A model generated the notes under the pieces. It was not told where the DNA came from, made no database searches, and saw only the letters and a list, made by a program, of their open reading frames with translations. DNA of 64,000 nucleotides from Streptomyces soli. Lineage in GTDB: Bacteria; Actinomycetota; Actinomycetes; Streptomycetales; Streptomycetaceae. The DNA is taken from NCBI RefSeq assembly GCF_003999195.1, contig NZ_RJVR01000240.1:1-64000 (forward strand), in the 5' to 3' direction. Positions 1 through 8,707 of this stretch are shown here, piece by piece. The position numbers and the translations under genes were made by a program. Every line of letters starts with the position of its first letter. The stretch's first letter is position 1.

Positions 1-127
1 GGCGCCGTGCCGCCCCCTGCGCCGCCGCATTGCCCGGGGCGCGCTGCGGCGTCCCCGGCCTCCCCGACCTCGCCACCGGCCGGCCGGGCCGTCCCTGCCG
101 CTTGCGCGGCGGCATGTCCCCGCTCAC
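1..127 (-). CDS. ftsI: FtsI (PBP3) N-terminus, cut by the window edge
   Basis: Only the first ~42 codons are present. On the minus strand a GTG at 127-125 overlaps the ftsL stop as GTGA, the same coupling used between rsmH and ftsL, and reads [17 protein letters not shown], a basic proline/glycine-rich cytoplasmic tail like that of actinobacterial FtsI. An in-frame ATG at 115-113 is an alternative start. In the usual dcw order mraZ-rsmH-ftsL-ftsI the next gene is the septal transpeptidase. No membrane segment or catalytic motif lies inside the window, so identity rests on position and tail composition. Confidence 0.65.
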   Translation of the reverse strand, partial: MSGDMPPRKRQGRPGRPVARSGRPGTPQRAPGNAAAQGAARR

Positions 128-657
128 CCGTTGCTCCTCGTGGTCGTCTGAACGGAGGCCGCTGCGGAGATCTGCGCCGAAGCGCTGGGCGTCACGGCCA
201 CGGTGGCCGTCACGCTCGGGGTGGCAGTCGGTGTCGGCGTCACGGTGAGCGTCGGCGTCACCGTCGCCGACGGTGTCGGCGTCGGCGTCACGGAGGGCTC
301 GGGGAGCGGCTCGGTGGTCGCGGCGTCCGCCTGGCCCCGCACCGTCCCGTCCGGCGCGAGGAAGGCGGGGTTCCCTCCGGGGACCATCCCGAGCTCACGC
401 GCCCGCTTGTCCAGCGCGTCCGGCGCGGAGTACCCGTCGACCTCCTGTTGCAGGCCCTGCTCCTCGTCCGTGAGCTGCGTGGTCTGCTTCTGCAGATCGT
501 TCAGCTGGAACGAGTCCTGAACCACCGCCGAGTTCAGCAACAACAGCGTGAACAGCCCGCCCGCCAGCAGCAACACGATCAGCAACACGAACGGCGACCG
601 CGCCGCCGTCGTCGCCCCCGGCCGCCGCGGCGTCATCCGCAGTCCCCCGCCGCTCAC
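124..657 (-). CDS. ftsL: Cell division protein FtsL-like, 177 aa
   Basis: Bitopic septum protein; in the divisome FtsL pairs with FtsB/DivIC and activates FtsWI. Visible parts are a short basic N-terminus, one membrane helix at about residues 22-44 ([20 protein letters not shown]) and a periplasmic coiled coil at about 48-80 with the [15 protein letters not shown] segment typical of FtsL/septum-formation initiators. After residue ~110 comes an unusually long low-complexity tail rich in Thr, Pro, Val and Ser ([15 protein letters not shown]). The GTG start overlaps the rsmH stop, and ftsI follows with another 4-bp overlap, so translation is probably coupled. The tail is encoded by a GGCGTC-like near-repeat at 200-300. 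Confidence 0.85.
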   Translation of the reverse strand: MSGGGLRMTPRRPGATTAARSPFVLLIVLLLAGGLFTLLLLNSAVVQDSFQLNDLQKQTTQLTDEEQGLQQEVDGYSAPDALDKRARELGMVPGGNPAFLAPDGTVRGQADAATTEPLPEPSVTPTPTPSATVTPTLTVTPTPTATPSVTATVAVTPSASAQISAAASVQTTTRSNG

Positions 658-1616
658 CGGGCCTCCTCCTCGCGGATGCGCTCCGCCCCCCGGAGACGGG
701 CGGGGGCGGCGCGGCGGTTCTCGGCGATCTCGTGTTCGGTGGGGAGTTCGGCGCCGCGGGTGAGGAGCTTGAGGCGGGGCTGGTAGCGCTCGGGGACGAC
801 GGGGAGGCCAGCGGGAGCGGTGTTGGCGGCGCCGGCGGCGAGGACCTGCTTGACGATGCGGTCCTCGAGGGACTGGTAGGACAGGACGGCGATGCGGCCG
901 CCGACCGCGAGGGCCGCGACGGCGGCGGGGATGGCCCGTTCGACGGAGGCGAGCTCGCCGTTGACCTCGATGCGGAGGGCCTGGAAGGTGCGCTTGGCGG
1001 GGTTGCCGCCGGTGCGCTTGGCGGCCTGGGGCAGGGCAGCGCGGATCAGGTCGACCAGACGGGCGCTGTTGGTGAAGGGCTCCTTGTCCCGCTCCCGTAC
1101 GACCGCGTCGACGATCTTGCGGGCGAACTTCTCCTCGCCGTACGTCCGAAGGATCCGCACCAGCTCACCCGGCGGATACGTGTTGAGCACCTCGGCGGCG
1201 CTGATGCCCGTGCTCTGGTTCATCCGCATGTCGAGCGGCGCGTCCTGCGCGTACGCGAAGCCGCGCTCGGCCTCGTCGAGCTGCATGGAGGAGACGCCGA
1301 GGTCGAAGAGGACGCCCTGGACCGTGGGGATCCCGAGCCGGTCGAGGACCTCGGGCAGCTCGTCGTAGACGGCGTGGACGAGGGTGGCCCGGTCGCCGTA
1401 CGGGGCGAGTCGCTCGCCGGCGAGCTTGAGCGCCGCCGGGTCGCGGTCGATGGCGACCAGCCGGGCCTGCGGGAACTCCGCGAGCAGTGCCTCGCTGTGG
1501 CCGCCGAGCCCGAGGGTGGCGTCCACCACGACCGCGTCCGGCCTGGCCAGCGCGGGCGCCAGCAGGTCCAGGCAGCGCCGCAGCATCACGGGGACGTGGG
1601 ATGGGGTGGTGCTCAT
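654..1616 (-). CDS. rsmH: 16S rRNA (cytosine1402-N4)-methyltransferase RsmH (MraW)
   Basis: SAM-dependent enzyme that N4-methylates C1402 in the ribosomal P site; 320 aa, normal for the family. The start is set at ATG 1616 ([12 protein letters not shown]) because GAGAAGGG lies just upstream; a longer frame reaching 1682 has no comparable site. Family motifs are HVPVML at the N-terminus, the SAM loop [15 protein letters not shown] near residues 30-45, [13 protein letters not shown] near 105, [14 protein letters not shown], and [15 protein letters not shown] (more usually [12 protein letters not shown]). Second gene of the mraZ operon; its stop overlaps the ftsL start. Confidence 0.95.
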   Translation of the reverse strand: MSTTPSHVPVMLRRCLDLLAPALARPDAVVVDATLGLGGHSEALLAEFPQARLVAIDRDPAALKLAGERLAPYGDRATLVHAVYDELPEVLDRLGIPTVQGVLFDLGVSSMQLDEAERGFAYAQDAPLDMRMNQSTGISAAEVLNTYPPGELVRILRTYGEEKFARKIVDAVVRERDKEPFTNSARLVDLIRAALPQAAKRTGGNPAKRTFQALRIEVNGELASVERAIPAAVAALAVGGRIAVLSYQSLEDRIVKQVLAAGAANTAPAGLPVVPERYQPRLKLLTRGAELPTEHEIAENRRAAPARLRGAERIREEEAR

Positions 1617-1676
1617 CGGGCCCTTCTCATGTGTTCGGGACGTACCACTTGGTCCCCGCCCGCTCTGGAGGGCAGC

Positions 1677-1746
1677 TGGCACCGGGGAAGTAGTGCCAGC
1701 GGACCGGGGAGCGGGAGGAGGCCGAGCGTCACGTACGCGTACGTGA
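1677..1746 (-). promoter_or_regulatory. mraZ-rsmH spacer with an 18-bp palindrome and a hairpin
   Basis: The 150-bp gap between the mraZ stop (1767) and the rsmH start (1616) is long for this otherwise tightly packed operon. It contains TCACGTACGCGTACGTGA, a perfect 18-bp palindrome at 1729-1746, and a 7-bp stem (CTGGCAC/GTGCCAG) at 1677-1700. No T-run follows either on the minus strand, so a simple terminator is unlikely. An operator or mRNA processing site is possible; I cannot name a binding protein. Confidence 0.4.
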
Positions 1747-1766
1747 GACAGCAGGCTACGGCTGGG

Positions 1767-2198
1767 TCACAGTAAGCCCGGCGGCACCTCCTGGGACAAC
1801 GCCGAGAAAGCGTCCTCCTGGGCCGCCAGATAGCCCTCCCAGGCGGTCGTGTCCCACACCTCGACCCGGGTGTTGGCACCGATGACGGCGCAGTCGCGGC
1901 GCAACCCGGCGTATTCACGCAGGGCCTGCGGGAGGGTGACGCGGCCCTGCTTGTCCGGCACCTCGTCGTGCGCGCCGGCGAAGAGCACGCGCATGTAGTC
2001 CCGGGCGGACTTCGAGGTGACGGGGACATCGCGCAGCCGCTCTGTCATCGCCTGGAACTCGGCGAGCGGCCAAACGTACAGGCAGCGCTCCTGCCCTTTG
2101 GTGATCACCAGGCCCTCGGCGAGCGGCTCGCGGAACTTGGCGGGCAGCACGAGCCGGCTCTTGTCGTCCAGCCGCGGCGCGTACGTCCCGAGGAACAT
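1767..2198 (-). CDS. mraZ: Transcriptional regulator MraZ
   Basis: First gene of the division/cell-wall cluster; MraZ is a ring-forming SpoVT/AbrB-fold DNA-binding protein that controls its own operon. At 143 aa it shows two AbrB half-domains: residues ~1-55 with [13 protein letters not shown] (Ser where Gly is usual) and ~80-130 with [18 protein letters not shown]. The start is ATG 2198 ([10 protein letters not shown]), preceded by GGGAGGTG; the nine upstream codons are not needed for the fold. A four-repeat operator sits 43-82 bp upstream of the start, which fits autoregulation. Confidence 0.95.
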   Translation of the reverse strand: MFLGTYAPRLDDKSRLVLPAKFREPLAEGLVITKGQERCLYVWPLAEFQAMTERLRDVPVTSKSARDYMRVLFAGAHDEVPDKQGRVTLPQALREYAGLRRDCAVIGANTRVEVWDTTAWEGYLAAQEDAFSALSQEVPPGLL

Positions 2199-2240
2199 CC
2201 GCACCTCCCGCAGCTGATCAGGCAATTCGGGTCGGGCTCA

Positions 2241-2280
2241 GGCGACCCACTTCGTGCCACTTTACTCCACTAAGCCCCAC
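2241..2280 (-). promoter_or_regulatory. MraZ operator: four tandem GTGG-N6 repeats
   Basis: On the minus strand four 10-bp repeats follow one another without interruption: GTGGGGCTTA (2280-2271), GTGGAGTAAA (2270-2261), GTGGCACGAA (2260-2251) and GTGGGTCGCC (2250-2241). MraZ boxes in other bacteria are short G-rich direct repeats at 10-bp spacing upstream of mraZ, one helical turn apart, so successive subunits of the MraZ ring contact the same DNA face. Position and period fit an autoregulatory site of the mra/fts operon. The fourth, promoter-distal copy lacks the A-rich half seen in the two central repeats. Confidence 0.8.
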
Positions 2281-2456
2281 GGTCAACGAGAACCCCGCCC
2301 CGGCGCACACCCCCGCGCGGGCACCCGCTTCACGATTCATCCCTCTGGGGGAACCGGGGCGCCCGCTTGTGGGTTACCTCACAATGCAGCCGATTGACCG
2401 AGATTTGTGGGACCTCACAGCAGGTCGGAAGGCCTTCCGCCGTCTACGGTCGTGTC

Positions 2457-2987
2457 ATGTCGATATCTGAGCAGCAGCCGCCTCAAGGCACTGACTCCGT
2501 CACCGACCGGCTCGTCGAGGCGAACCGGCGCTATGCGGACCAGTTCCGCGACCCCGGCATGGACGCCCGGCCGGTCCTGAAGGTGGCGATTGTCGCGTGC
2601 ATGGACGCCCGCCTCGACCTGCACGCCGCCCTGGGCCTGGAGCTGGGTGACTGCCACACGATCCGCAACGCCGGCGGGGTGGTCACCGACGACACGATCC
2701 GGTCCCTCACTATCAGCCAGCGCGCCCTCGGCACCCGGTCGATCGTGCTGATCCACCACACCGGCTGCGGCCTGGAGACCCTCACCGAGGATTTCCGTAC
2801 GCAGTTGGAGGACGAGGTCGGGCAGCGGCCGACTTGGTCCGTCGAGTCCTTCCGGGATGTGGATCAGGACGTACGCCAGTCGATGAACCGGGTGCGGACG
2901 TCGCCGTTCCTAGCACATTCGGACGATGTTCGAGGGTTTGTCTTCGATGTGCACACCGGACTGCTGCGGGAAATCACGACTGAGTAA
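2457..2987 (+). CDS. Beta-class carbonic anhydrase
   Basis: Interconverts CO2 and bicarbonate in the cytoplasm; 176 aa from ATG 2457 (MSISEQQPP). All active-site residues of a beta-CA are visible: zinc ligands Cys48 (in CMDARLD), His101 and Cys104 (in HHTGC), with the Asp50/Arg52 dyad. NAGGVVTDD near residue 71 is also conserved. It is divergent from mraZ, with the MraZ operator in the shared upstream region. The preceding in-frame extension (from 2367) has no homology-like character and lies over the promoter. Confidence 0.92.
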   Translation: MSISEQQPPQGTDSVTDRLVEANRRYADQFRDPGMDARPVLKVAIVACMDARLDLHAALGLELGDCHTIRNAGGVVTDDTIRSLTISQRALGTRSIVLIHHTGCGLETLTEDFRTQLEDEVGQRPTWSVESFRDVDQDVRQSMNRVRTSPFLAHSDDVRGFVFDVHTGLLREITTE

Positions 2988-3093
2988 CGGAAGACGAGTG
3001 ACGCGGAGCATAGTTGGAGTAAGAATGCTCCGAACGCGCCACCTCGCCCGAGGTCAGGGACGCGAACGGGGAATTGGGCCGAGGAGGGCCGGG

Positions 3094-4095
3094 GTGACGA
3101 CCTATGACGCACGAGCGAGCCTTACGGATCTAACCACCACCGCGGAGCGGGTGCGCCGCTCGGTGGAGAATGTGATCGAGGGCAAGCCCGAGGTCGTACG
3201 GCTTTCGCTGACCGTGCTGCTCGCCGAGGGGCATCTGCTGATCGAGGATGTACCGGGCGTGGGCAAGACCATGCTGGCCAAGGCGCTGGCGCGGTCCATC
3301 GACTGCTCCGTGCGGCGCATCCAGTTCACGCCGGATCTGCTGCCCTCCGACATCACCGGGGTCAGCGTCTTCGACCAGCAGCGGCGGGACTTCGAGTTCA
3401 AGCCCGGTGCGATCTTCGCGCAGATCGTGGTCGGGGACGAGATCAACCGCGCCTCGCCCAAGACCCAGTCGGCGCTGCTGGAGTCGATGGAGGAGCGGCA
3501 GGTCACCATCGACGGTGCCACCTATGAGCTGCCCAGCCCTTTTATGGTCATCGCCACCCAGAACCCGGTGGAGATGGAGGGCACCTATCCACTGCCCGAG
3601 GCGCAGCGCGACCGCTTCATGGCCCGGGTGTCGATCGGTTACCCGAGCGCCGAGGCCGAGCTGCAGATGCTGGATGTGCACGGCGGCGCCCCGGCGCTGG
3701 ACGACGTACAGCCGGTGGCCCATGCGCACGAGATCGTGAAGCTGGTCGAAGCGGTGCGTACGGTGCATGTCTCGGCGCCGGTGCAGCGGTATGCGGTGGC
3801 GCTGGTGAGCGCGACCCGCCAGCATCCGGACCTGCGGCTGGGCGCGTCACCGCGCGCGACGCTGCACCTGGTGCGGGCGGCGAGAGCGGCGGCGGCGCTG
3901 GACGGGCGGGAGTTCGTGTTGCCGGACGATGTGCAGACGTTGGCGTCGGCGGTGCTGGCGCACCGTCTGCTGCCCACTGCGCAGGCCCAGTTGAACCGGC
4001 GTACGCCTGAACAGGTGGTGGCCGAGATCGTGCAGCGCACGCCGGTGCCCGACCCGTACGGCAGCCCGTCGCCCGGCGGGGCGCGGGGGCTGTGA
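3094..4095 (+). CDS. MoxR-family AAA+ ATPase
   Basis: Chaperone-type AAA+ ATPase thought to assemble or activate partner proteins carrying DUF58/VWA domains. 333 aa from GTG 3094 (VTTYDARASL), chosen for GAGGAGGG just upstream. Walker A is DVPGVGKTM at about 52-60, Walker B VVGDEINRA with Asp115-Glu116, then SPKTQSALLESMEE, sensor 1 ATQNPVEMEGTYPLPEAQ and the MoxR C-terminal lid. It overlaps the DUF58 gene by 4 bp, giving the classic MoxR-DUF58-transglutaminase operon. Confidence 0.93.
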   Translation: MTTYDARASLTDLTTTAERVRRSVENVIEGKPEVVRLSLTVLLAEGHLLIEDVPGVGKTMLAKALARSIDCSVRRIQFTPDLLPSDITGVSVFDQQRRDFEFKPGAIFAQIVVGDEINRASPKTQSALLESMEERQVTIDGATYELPSPFMVIATQNPVEMEGTYPLPEAQRDRFMARVSIGYPSAEAELQMLDVHGGAPALDDVQPVAHAHEIVKLVEAVRTVHVSAPVQRYAVALVSATRQHPDLRLGASPRATLHLVRAARAAAALDGREFVLPDDVQTLASAVLAHRLLPTAQAQLNRRTPEQVVAEIVQRTPVPDPYGSPSPGGARGL

Positions 4096-5528
4096 TGTCC
4101 GGCTCCGGAGCGGGTCCGGCCCCCGACGCCCCGGGCCCGGACCCCTCGGGTGATCCGGGCAGCGGTCTGCGGGCCGCCCTCGCGGGGCTGACGACGCGCG
4201 GGCGGTCCTTCCTCGCGGCGGGCGTGGCGGCCGCGGTGTGCGCGTATGTGCTCGGGCAGCCGGACCTGCTGCGGGTCGGGCTGCTGCTGGCTGCGCTGCC
4301 GCTGGTGTGCGTGGTCGTGCTGCACCGGACGCGCTACCGGGTGGCGGGCAGCCGGCGGCTGGCGCCGTCCCGGGTGCCCGCGATGTCCGAGGCCCGGGTG
4401 CATCTGCGGGTCGACAATGTGTCGCGGATGCCGACGGGGCTGCTGATGCTCCAGGACCGGGTGCCTTACGTGCTCGGGCCCAGGCCGCGTTTCGTACTGG
4501 ACCGGGTGGAGCCGGGCGGCCACCGCGAGGTGTCGTACCGGGTCCGTTCCGATCTGCGCGGGCGCTATCCGCTGGGGCCGCTGCAGCTGCGGCTGACGGA
4601 TCCTTTCGGCATGTGCGAGCTGACCCGGTCCTTCAGCGCCTACGACACCCTCACCGTGGTCCCCAAGGTCCAGCCGCTGCCGCCGGTGCGGCTGGCCGGC
4701 GAGGCCTCCGGCTACGGCGAGAGCCGCACCCGGGCCCTGTCACTGGCCGGCGAGGACGACGTCATCCCGCGCGGCTACCGCCACGGCGACGACCTGCGGC
4801 GGGTGCACTGGCGGTCCACCGCCAAGTACGGCGAGCTGATGGTCCGCCGCGAGGAGCAGCCGCACAAGGCACGCTGCACGGTGCTGCTCGACACCCGGCG
4901 GGAGGCCTTCTACGGCGCCGGGCCCGACTCCGCCTTCGAGTGGGCGGTCGCCGGGGCGGCCTCGGTGGCCGTGCACATGCTGGAGCGCGGCTACTCGGTA
5001 CGGCTGCTCACCGACACCGGCAGCTCGGTGCCCGGCCCCGACGGGGCGGGCGGCTTCGGCGTCACCGACTCCTCCGACGCCGCCGGGGTACTGCTCGACA
5101 CCCTCGCAGTGATCGACCACTCCGAGGAGTCCGCGGCCGGGCTCTCCCGGGCCCACGAGGTGCTGCGGGCCGGCAGCGAGGGGCTCCTGGTGGCGTTCCT
5201 GGGCGACCTGGACGAGGAGCAGGCGGCCATAGTCGGCCGGATGCGCCAGCGTACGGGCGGGGCCGTGGCCTTCGTGACGGACAGCTCCGCCTGGACGGCC
5301 GCCCTGCGCGAGTCCGACGACGGCTATCCGGAGGTGCCGCCGACGGGCACCGACCCGGCGCCGGAGGCCGGGGGCGAGGGCGCGGGCGGGGGCGGCGAGA
5401 AGCGCACGGTGCGGATGCTGCGCGAGGCGGGCTGGACGGTGCTGCCGGTGTCGGCCGGCGAGGGGCTGGACGAGCTGTGGCAGCGGGCCGACCGCTACCG
5501 GTCGCGTGAGGAGGCTGGGGCCCGATGA
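4092..5528 (+). CDS. DUF58 membrane-associated protein
   Basis: 478 aa; GTG 4092 overlaps the moxR stop, and an ATG directly follows. Two hydrophobic helices lie near residues 37-75, followed by a beta-rich region and the DUF58 signature RGYRHGDDLRRVHWRSTAK near 230-250, then a VWA-like fold. Partner of the MoxR ATPase; the precise role is unknown in most bacteria. A Gly/Glu-rich linker (EAGGEGAGGGGEK) sits near residue 430. The stop overlaps the start of the transglutaminase gene, so the three genes are probably co-translated. Confidence 0.9.
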   Translation: MMSGSGAGPAPDAPGPDPSGDPGSGLRAALAGLTTRGRSFLAAGVAAAVCAYVLGQPDLLRVGLLLAALPLVCVVVLHRTRYRVAGSRRLAPSRVPAMSEARVHLRVDNVSRMPTGLLMLQDRVPYVLGPRPRFVLDRVEPGGHREVSYRVRSDLRGRYPLGPLQLRLTDPFGMCELTRSFSAYDTLTVVPKVQPLPPVRLAGEASGYGESRTRALSLAGEDDVIPRGYRHGDDLRRVHWRSTAKYGELMVRREEQPHKARCTVLLDTRREAFYGAGPDSAFEWAVAGAASVAVHMLERGYSVRLLTDTGSSVPGPDGAGGFGVTDSSDAAGVLLDTLAVIDHSEESAAGLSRAHEVLRAGSEGLLVAFLGDLDEEQAAIVGRMRQRTGGAVAFVTDSSAWTAALRESDDGYPEVPPTGTDPAPEAGGEGAGGGGEKRTVRMLREAGWTVLPVSAGEGLDELWQRADRYRSREEAGAR

Positions 5529-7978
5529 TGAGCGGACGTGCCAGGCTGGCGGTGTGCGCGGCGGCCGCCTCGATCATGGCGGCCTGCTCGCTGCTCCCGC
5601 TGACGGACAGCAGCGCCTGGATCGTGCAGGCCCTCTTCCTGGTGGTCATCCAGAGCTCGGTCGGCGCGCTGGCCAGGCGGGTGCCGCTGGCCCGGCCGCT
5701 GACGATCCTGGTGCAGGCGGCGGCCTCCCTGCTGCTGCTGACGCTGATCTTCGCGCAGCAGCAGGCCTTCCTGGGTTTCCTGCCGGGCGTGGGCGTCTTC
5801 CGGCACTTCGGCGAACTGCTGACCGCCGGTGTGCAGGACGTCAGCCAGTTCGCGATTCCGGCCCCGGTCACCACCGGCATCCGGCTGCTGCTGGTCGGCG
5901 GGGTGCTGCTGATCGCCCTGGCGGTGGACGCGCTGGCGGTCACCTACAGCAGCGCGGCCCCGGCGGGGCTGCCGCTGCTGGCGCTGTACTCGATCGCGGC
6001 GGGGCTGGCGGGCGGGGGCAGCCGCTGGCTGTGGTTCGTGATCGCGGCGGCCGGCTATCTGCTGCTGTTGCTGGCCGAGGGCCGCGACCGGCTGTCGCGC
6101 TGGGGGCGGGTCTTCGGCGGCCCCAGCGGCGGTTCTCCGGCGGCCGGTTACGCGGGCGGGGCGTCGGCCTTCTCCAGGGGCTCGGGTTCCGATGGGTCGG
6201 CGACCGCCCCTGTGCGTACCGGCCGCAGGATCGGTGCGATGGCTCTGGGCATCGCGCTGATCGCGCCCGCCGCGCTGCCCTCGCTCAGCGGCGGCCTGCT
6301 GGCGGCCACCGGCGCGGGCCAGGGCACCGGACGCGGCGGTTCGATCCTCGCGGTCAACCCGCTGGTCGCGCTCACCGACAATCTCAACCAGCCCGACAAC
6401 CGCGACGTCCTCACCTACCGGACCAACGCCAAGACCACCTCGGACCTGTACCTGCGGATCGTCTCCCTCGACGAGTTCAACGGCGAGCAGTGGCAGTCCG
6501 CCAAACGGTCCCTCACCGGCATACCCGCCCAACTACCCACCCCGGCGGGGCTCAGCCCGCAGATCAAGACCACCGAAGTGCGGACCAACATCGCTGCGGC
6601 CAAGGACTACGGGCAGCTGTGGCTGCCGCTCCCCTACCCGGCCAAGCAGGTCCAGGTGAACGGCCGCTGGCGGTACGAGCCGGTGGGCCGCACGATCATC
6701 GGCGACCGGGGCCAGACCACCTCGGGCGTCAGCTACTCGGTGACCAGCCTCCAGGTGGAGCCGACCGCCGCCCAGCTCGCCGCCGCGCCGAACCCCTCGG
6801 CGAACCTGGTCCGCGAGTACACGGCGGTCCCGGACACGCTGCCGGCCGTGGTCAAGCAGACCGCCCTGTCGATCACCAAGGACGCCACCAACGAGTACGA
6901 GCAGGCCGTCGCCCTGCAGAACTGGTTCACCAACGGCCAGTTCACGTACAGCACTTCGGTGTCCTCGGGCACCGGGGTGGACGCGATCGCCAAGTTCCTG
7001 AAGAACAAGGAAGGCTTCTGCGTCCACTTCGCCTTCACCATGGCGGCCATGGCCAGGACCCTGGGCATCCCGGCCCGCGTCGCCGTGGGCTTCACCCCCG
7101 GTACCCCGCAGTCCGACGGCTCGTACACGGTCGGACTCAAGGACGCCCACGCCTGGCCCGAGCTGTACTTCGAGGGCATCGGCTGGACGCGCTTCGAGCC
7201 CACCCCGACCCGGGGCTCGCAGCCCGACTACACCCAGGACCCGACCTCGGCGAACTCCGGCTCCACCACCCCCGACGTGCCGCCGCGCAACAACAGCGCG
7301 GCGCCCAGCGCGAGCGCCTCCGCGTCGCCCACGTGCAGCGCCAAGCAGGCGCAGCAGGGTGACTGCGACCCGTTGGCCGTGGCCTCCGGCAGCGGCCCGA
7401 AGAGCGGCGGCCTGTGGGGCTGGCTGCTGGGCGTCACGGGCGGCGGGGTGCTGCCGGCCCTGCTGTTCGGCGCGGTGCTGCTGTTCGTCGGTGCGGCGGT
7501 GGTCATCGTGCCGCTGCTGCCGCTGCTGTGGCGGCGGCGGGTGCGGGCCCGGCGGCTGGGACAGCACCGGGTGCTCGACGCGTGGCGTGAGCTGGTCGAC
7601 ACCGCGTGGGACTACGGAGTCCTGCCCGACGACTCCGAGACGCCACGCCGTACCGTGGCCCGGCTCATCCGCGAAGGCGGCCTCGGCGAGGCCCCCGCGC
7701 AGGCCGCGCGCCGCGTCGCCACGGCGGTCGAGCAGGCCCTCTACGCCGCCCGCCCGCACCCCGTCGCCGGCCTCGCCGCCGACATCCACCACGTCCGCGA
7801 CGGCCTCCACCATTCCGCCACCCGGGTCACCCGTCTGCGCGCCGCGCTGGCCCCGCGCTCCGCCGTGCGGCTGGTCTGGGCCCTGTCTCTGCGCTGGTCA
7901 GCGACGACGGCGGCCTGGTCAGCGGCCCTGCACCGGGCGTCGACGGCGATCCGGCGTCCGGCGCGGCAGACGCGATAG
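5525..7978 (+). CDS. TgpA-type transglutaminase-like membrane protein (DUF3488/DUF4129)
   Basis: 817-aa polytopic membrane enzyme. About seven N-terminal membrane helices (residues ~5-265) are followed by an extracytoplasmic transglutaminase-like core with catalytic Cys499 in GFCVHFAF and His542 in DAHAWPELYF; the usual third-residue region reads FEPTPT. After a Ser/Ala-rich linker with two cysteines (SPTCSAKQAQQGDCDP) come another membrane helix (~645-680) and a cytoplasmic DUF4129-like tail. TgpA family members are proteases or cross-linking enzymes with unknown substrates. Last gene of the MoxR-DUF58 operon, ending at a strong terminator. Confidence 0.9.
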   Translation: MMSGRARLAVCAAAASIMAACSLLPLTDSSAWIVQALFLVVIQSSVGALARRVPLARPLTILVQAAASLLLLTLIFAQQQAFLGFLPGVGVFRHFGELLTAGVQDVSQFAIPAPVTTGIRLLLVGGVLLIALAVDALAVTYSSAAPAGLPLLALYSIAAGLAGGGSRWLWFVIAAAGYLLLLLAEGRDRLSRWGRVFGGPSGGSPAAGYAGGASAFSRGSGSDGSATAPVRTGRRIGAMALGIALIAPAALPSLSGGLLAATGAGQGTGRGGSILAVNPLVALTDNLNQPDNRDVLTYRTNAKTTSDLYLRIVSLDEFNGEQWQSAKRSLTGIPAQLPTPAGLSPQIKTTEVRTNIAAAKDYGQLWLPLPYPAKQVQVNGRWRYEPVGRTIIGDRGQTTSGVSYSVTSLQVEPTAAQLAAAPNPSANLVREYTAVPDTLPAVVKQTALSITKDATNEYEQAVALQNWFTNGQFTYSTSVSSGTGVDAIAKFLKNKEGFCVHFAFTMAAMARTLGIPARVAVGFTPGTPQSDGSYTVGLKDAHAWPELYFEGIGWTRFEPTPTRGSQPDYTQDPTSANSGSTTPDVPPRNNSAAPSASASASPTCSAKQAQQGDCDPLAVASGSGPKSGGLWGWLLGVTGGGVLPALLFGAVLLFVGAAVVIVPLLPLLWRRRVRARRLGQHRVLDAWRELVDTAWDYGVLPDDSETPRRTVARLIREGGLGEAPAQAARRVATAVEQALYAARPHPVAGLAADIHHVRDGLHHSATRVTRLRAALAPRSAVRLVWALSLRWSATTAAWSAALHRASTAIRRPARQTR

Positions 7979-8034
7979 CAGGCCGGGGCCCGACGCGCAT
8001 CCGGGGCGCCGGCACGCACACCCCGCACGTACGC

Positions 8035-8070
8035 GAGGGGCGCGGGTTCCGTCCGGAACCCGCGCCCCTC
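8035..8070. terminator. Bidirectional terminator between tgpA-like gene and DUF3040 gene
   Basis: A perfect 16-bp stem (GAGGGGCGCGGGTTCC and its complement) with a 4-base loop, followed on the plus strand by GATTTGCTTT. It lies between two convergent genes and can stop transcription from both sides. Confidence 0.88.
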
Positions 8071-8096
8071 GATTTGCTTTCGGTGTTGCTTGAGCT

Positions 8097-8507
8097 TTAC
8101 CGTCCCTGCTCGTCGCGGCGGCGTTGCCACCGCTCCTCGATGCGGTCCATCATGCGGCCCCGGCGGCGTGGATGTCGCTGCCCGCGTACGTGATGATGCT
8201 GACGGCCCGCAGGGGCCTGAGGCTGCTCGCCGGGCTTCACGACGCGACGCCAGCCGGTGACCGCCAGGACGGCACAGCCCAGCATGACAAGGAAGCCGAC
8301 CACACTGATCCAGGGCTGCTTGGCGATCATGCCCGCCATGAGCAGTCCGATACCCACCAGGAAGCCTGCAACCGCCAGGTAGACGCGCCGCCTGGTGTAG
8401 GTGCGCAGCCCGCTTCCCTCAAGCGCCGACGCGAACTTGGGATCTTCGGCGTACAGCGCTCGCTCCATCTGCTCGAGCATGCGCTGCTCGTGCTCCGAGA
8501 GCGGCAC
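8097..8507 (-). CDS. DUF3040 small membrane protein
   Basis: 136 aa from GTG 8507, with GGAGG six bases upstream. It has the DUF3040 hallmark N-terminus MPLSEHEQRMLEQMERALYA followed by EDPKFAS, two membrane helices at about 44-62 and 66-84, and a basic C-terminus rich in Arg and His. Function unknown; such proteins are abundant in actinobacteria. Convergent with the tgpA-like gene. Confidence 0.88.
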   Translation of the reverse strand: MPLSEHEQRMLEQMERALYAEDPKFASALEGSGLRTYTRRRVYLAVAGFLVGIGLLMAGMIAKQPWISVVGFLVMLGCAVLAVTGWRRVVKPGEQPQAPAGRQHHHVRGQRHPRRRGRMMDRIEERWQRRRDEQGR

Positions 8508-8707
8508 GGAGACCTCCTACTCGTCGGTCGCAGGGGGAGCGACCGGTACGACCCTTCCAGGATAGGCAGGGAATCGCCCCCGTGAAACCCGCCCCACTGC
8601 GCCAATCCGACGGGGGGTTCATTCCCCGCCCCTGGTTACGTCATGCCAGCATACGGCCCTGAACGTCGCGCTGGGTGGCGTGTGACGTACTACCCGCACC
8701 TGCCGAC

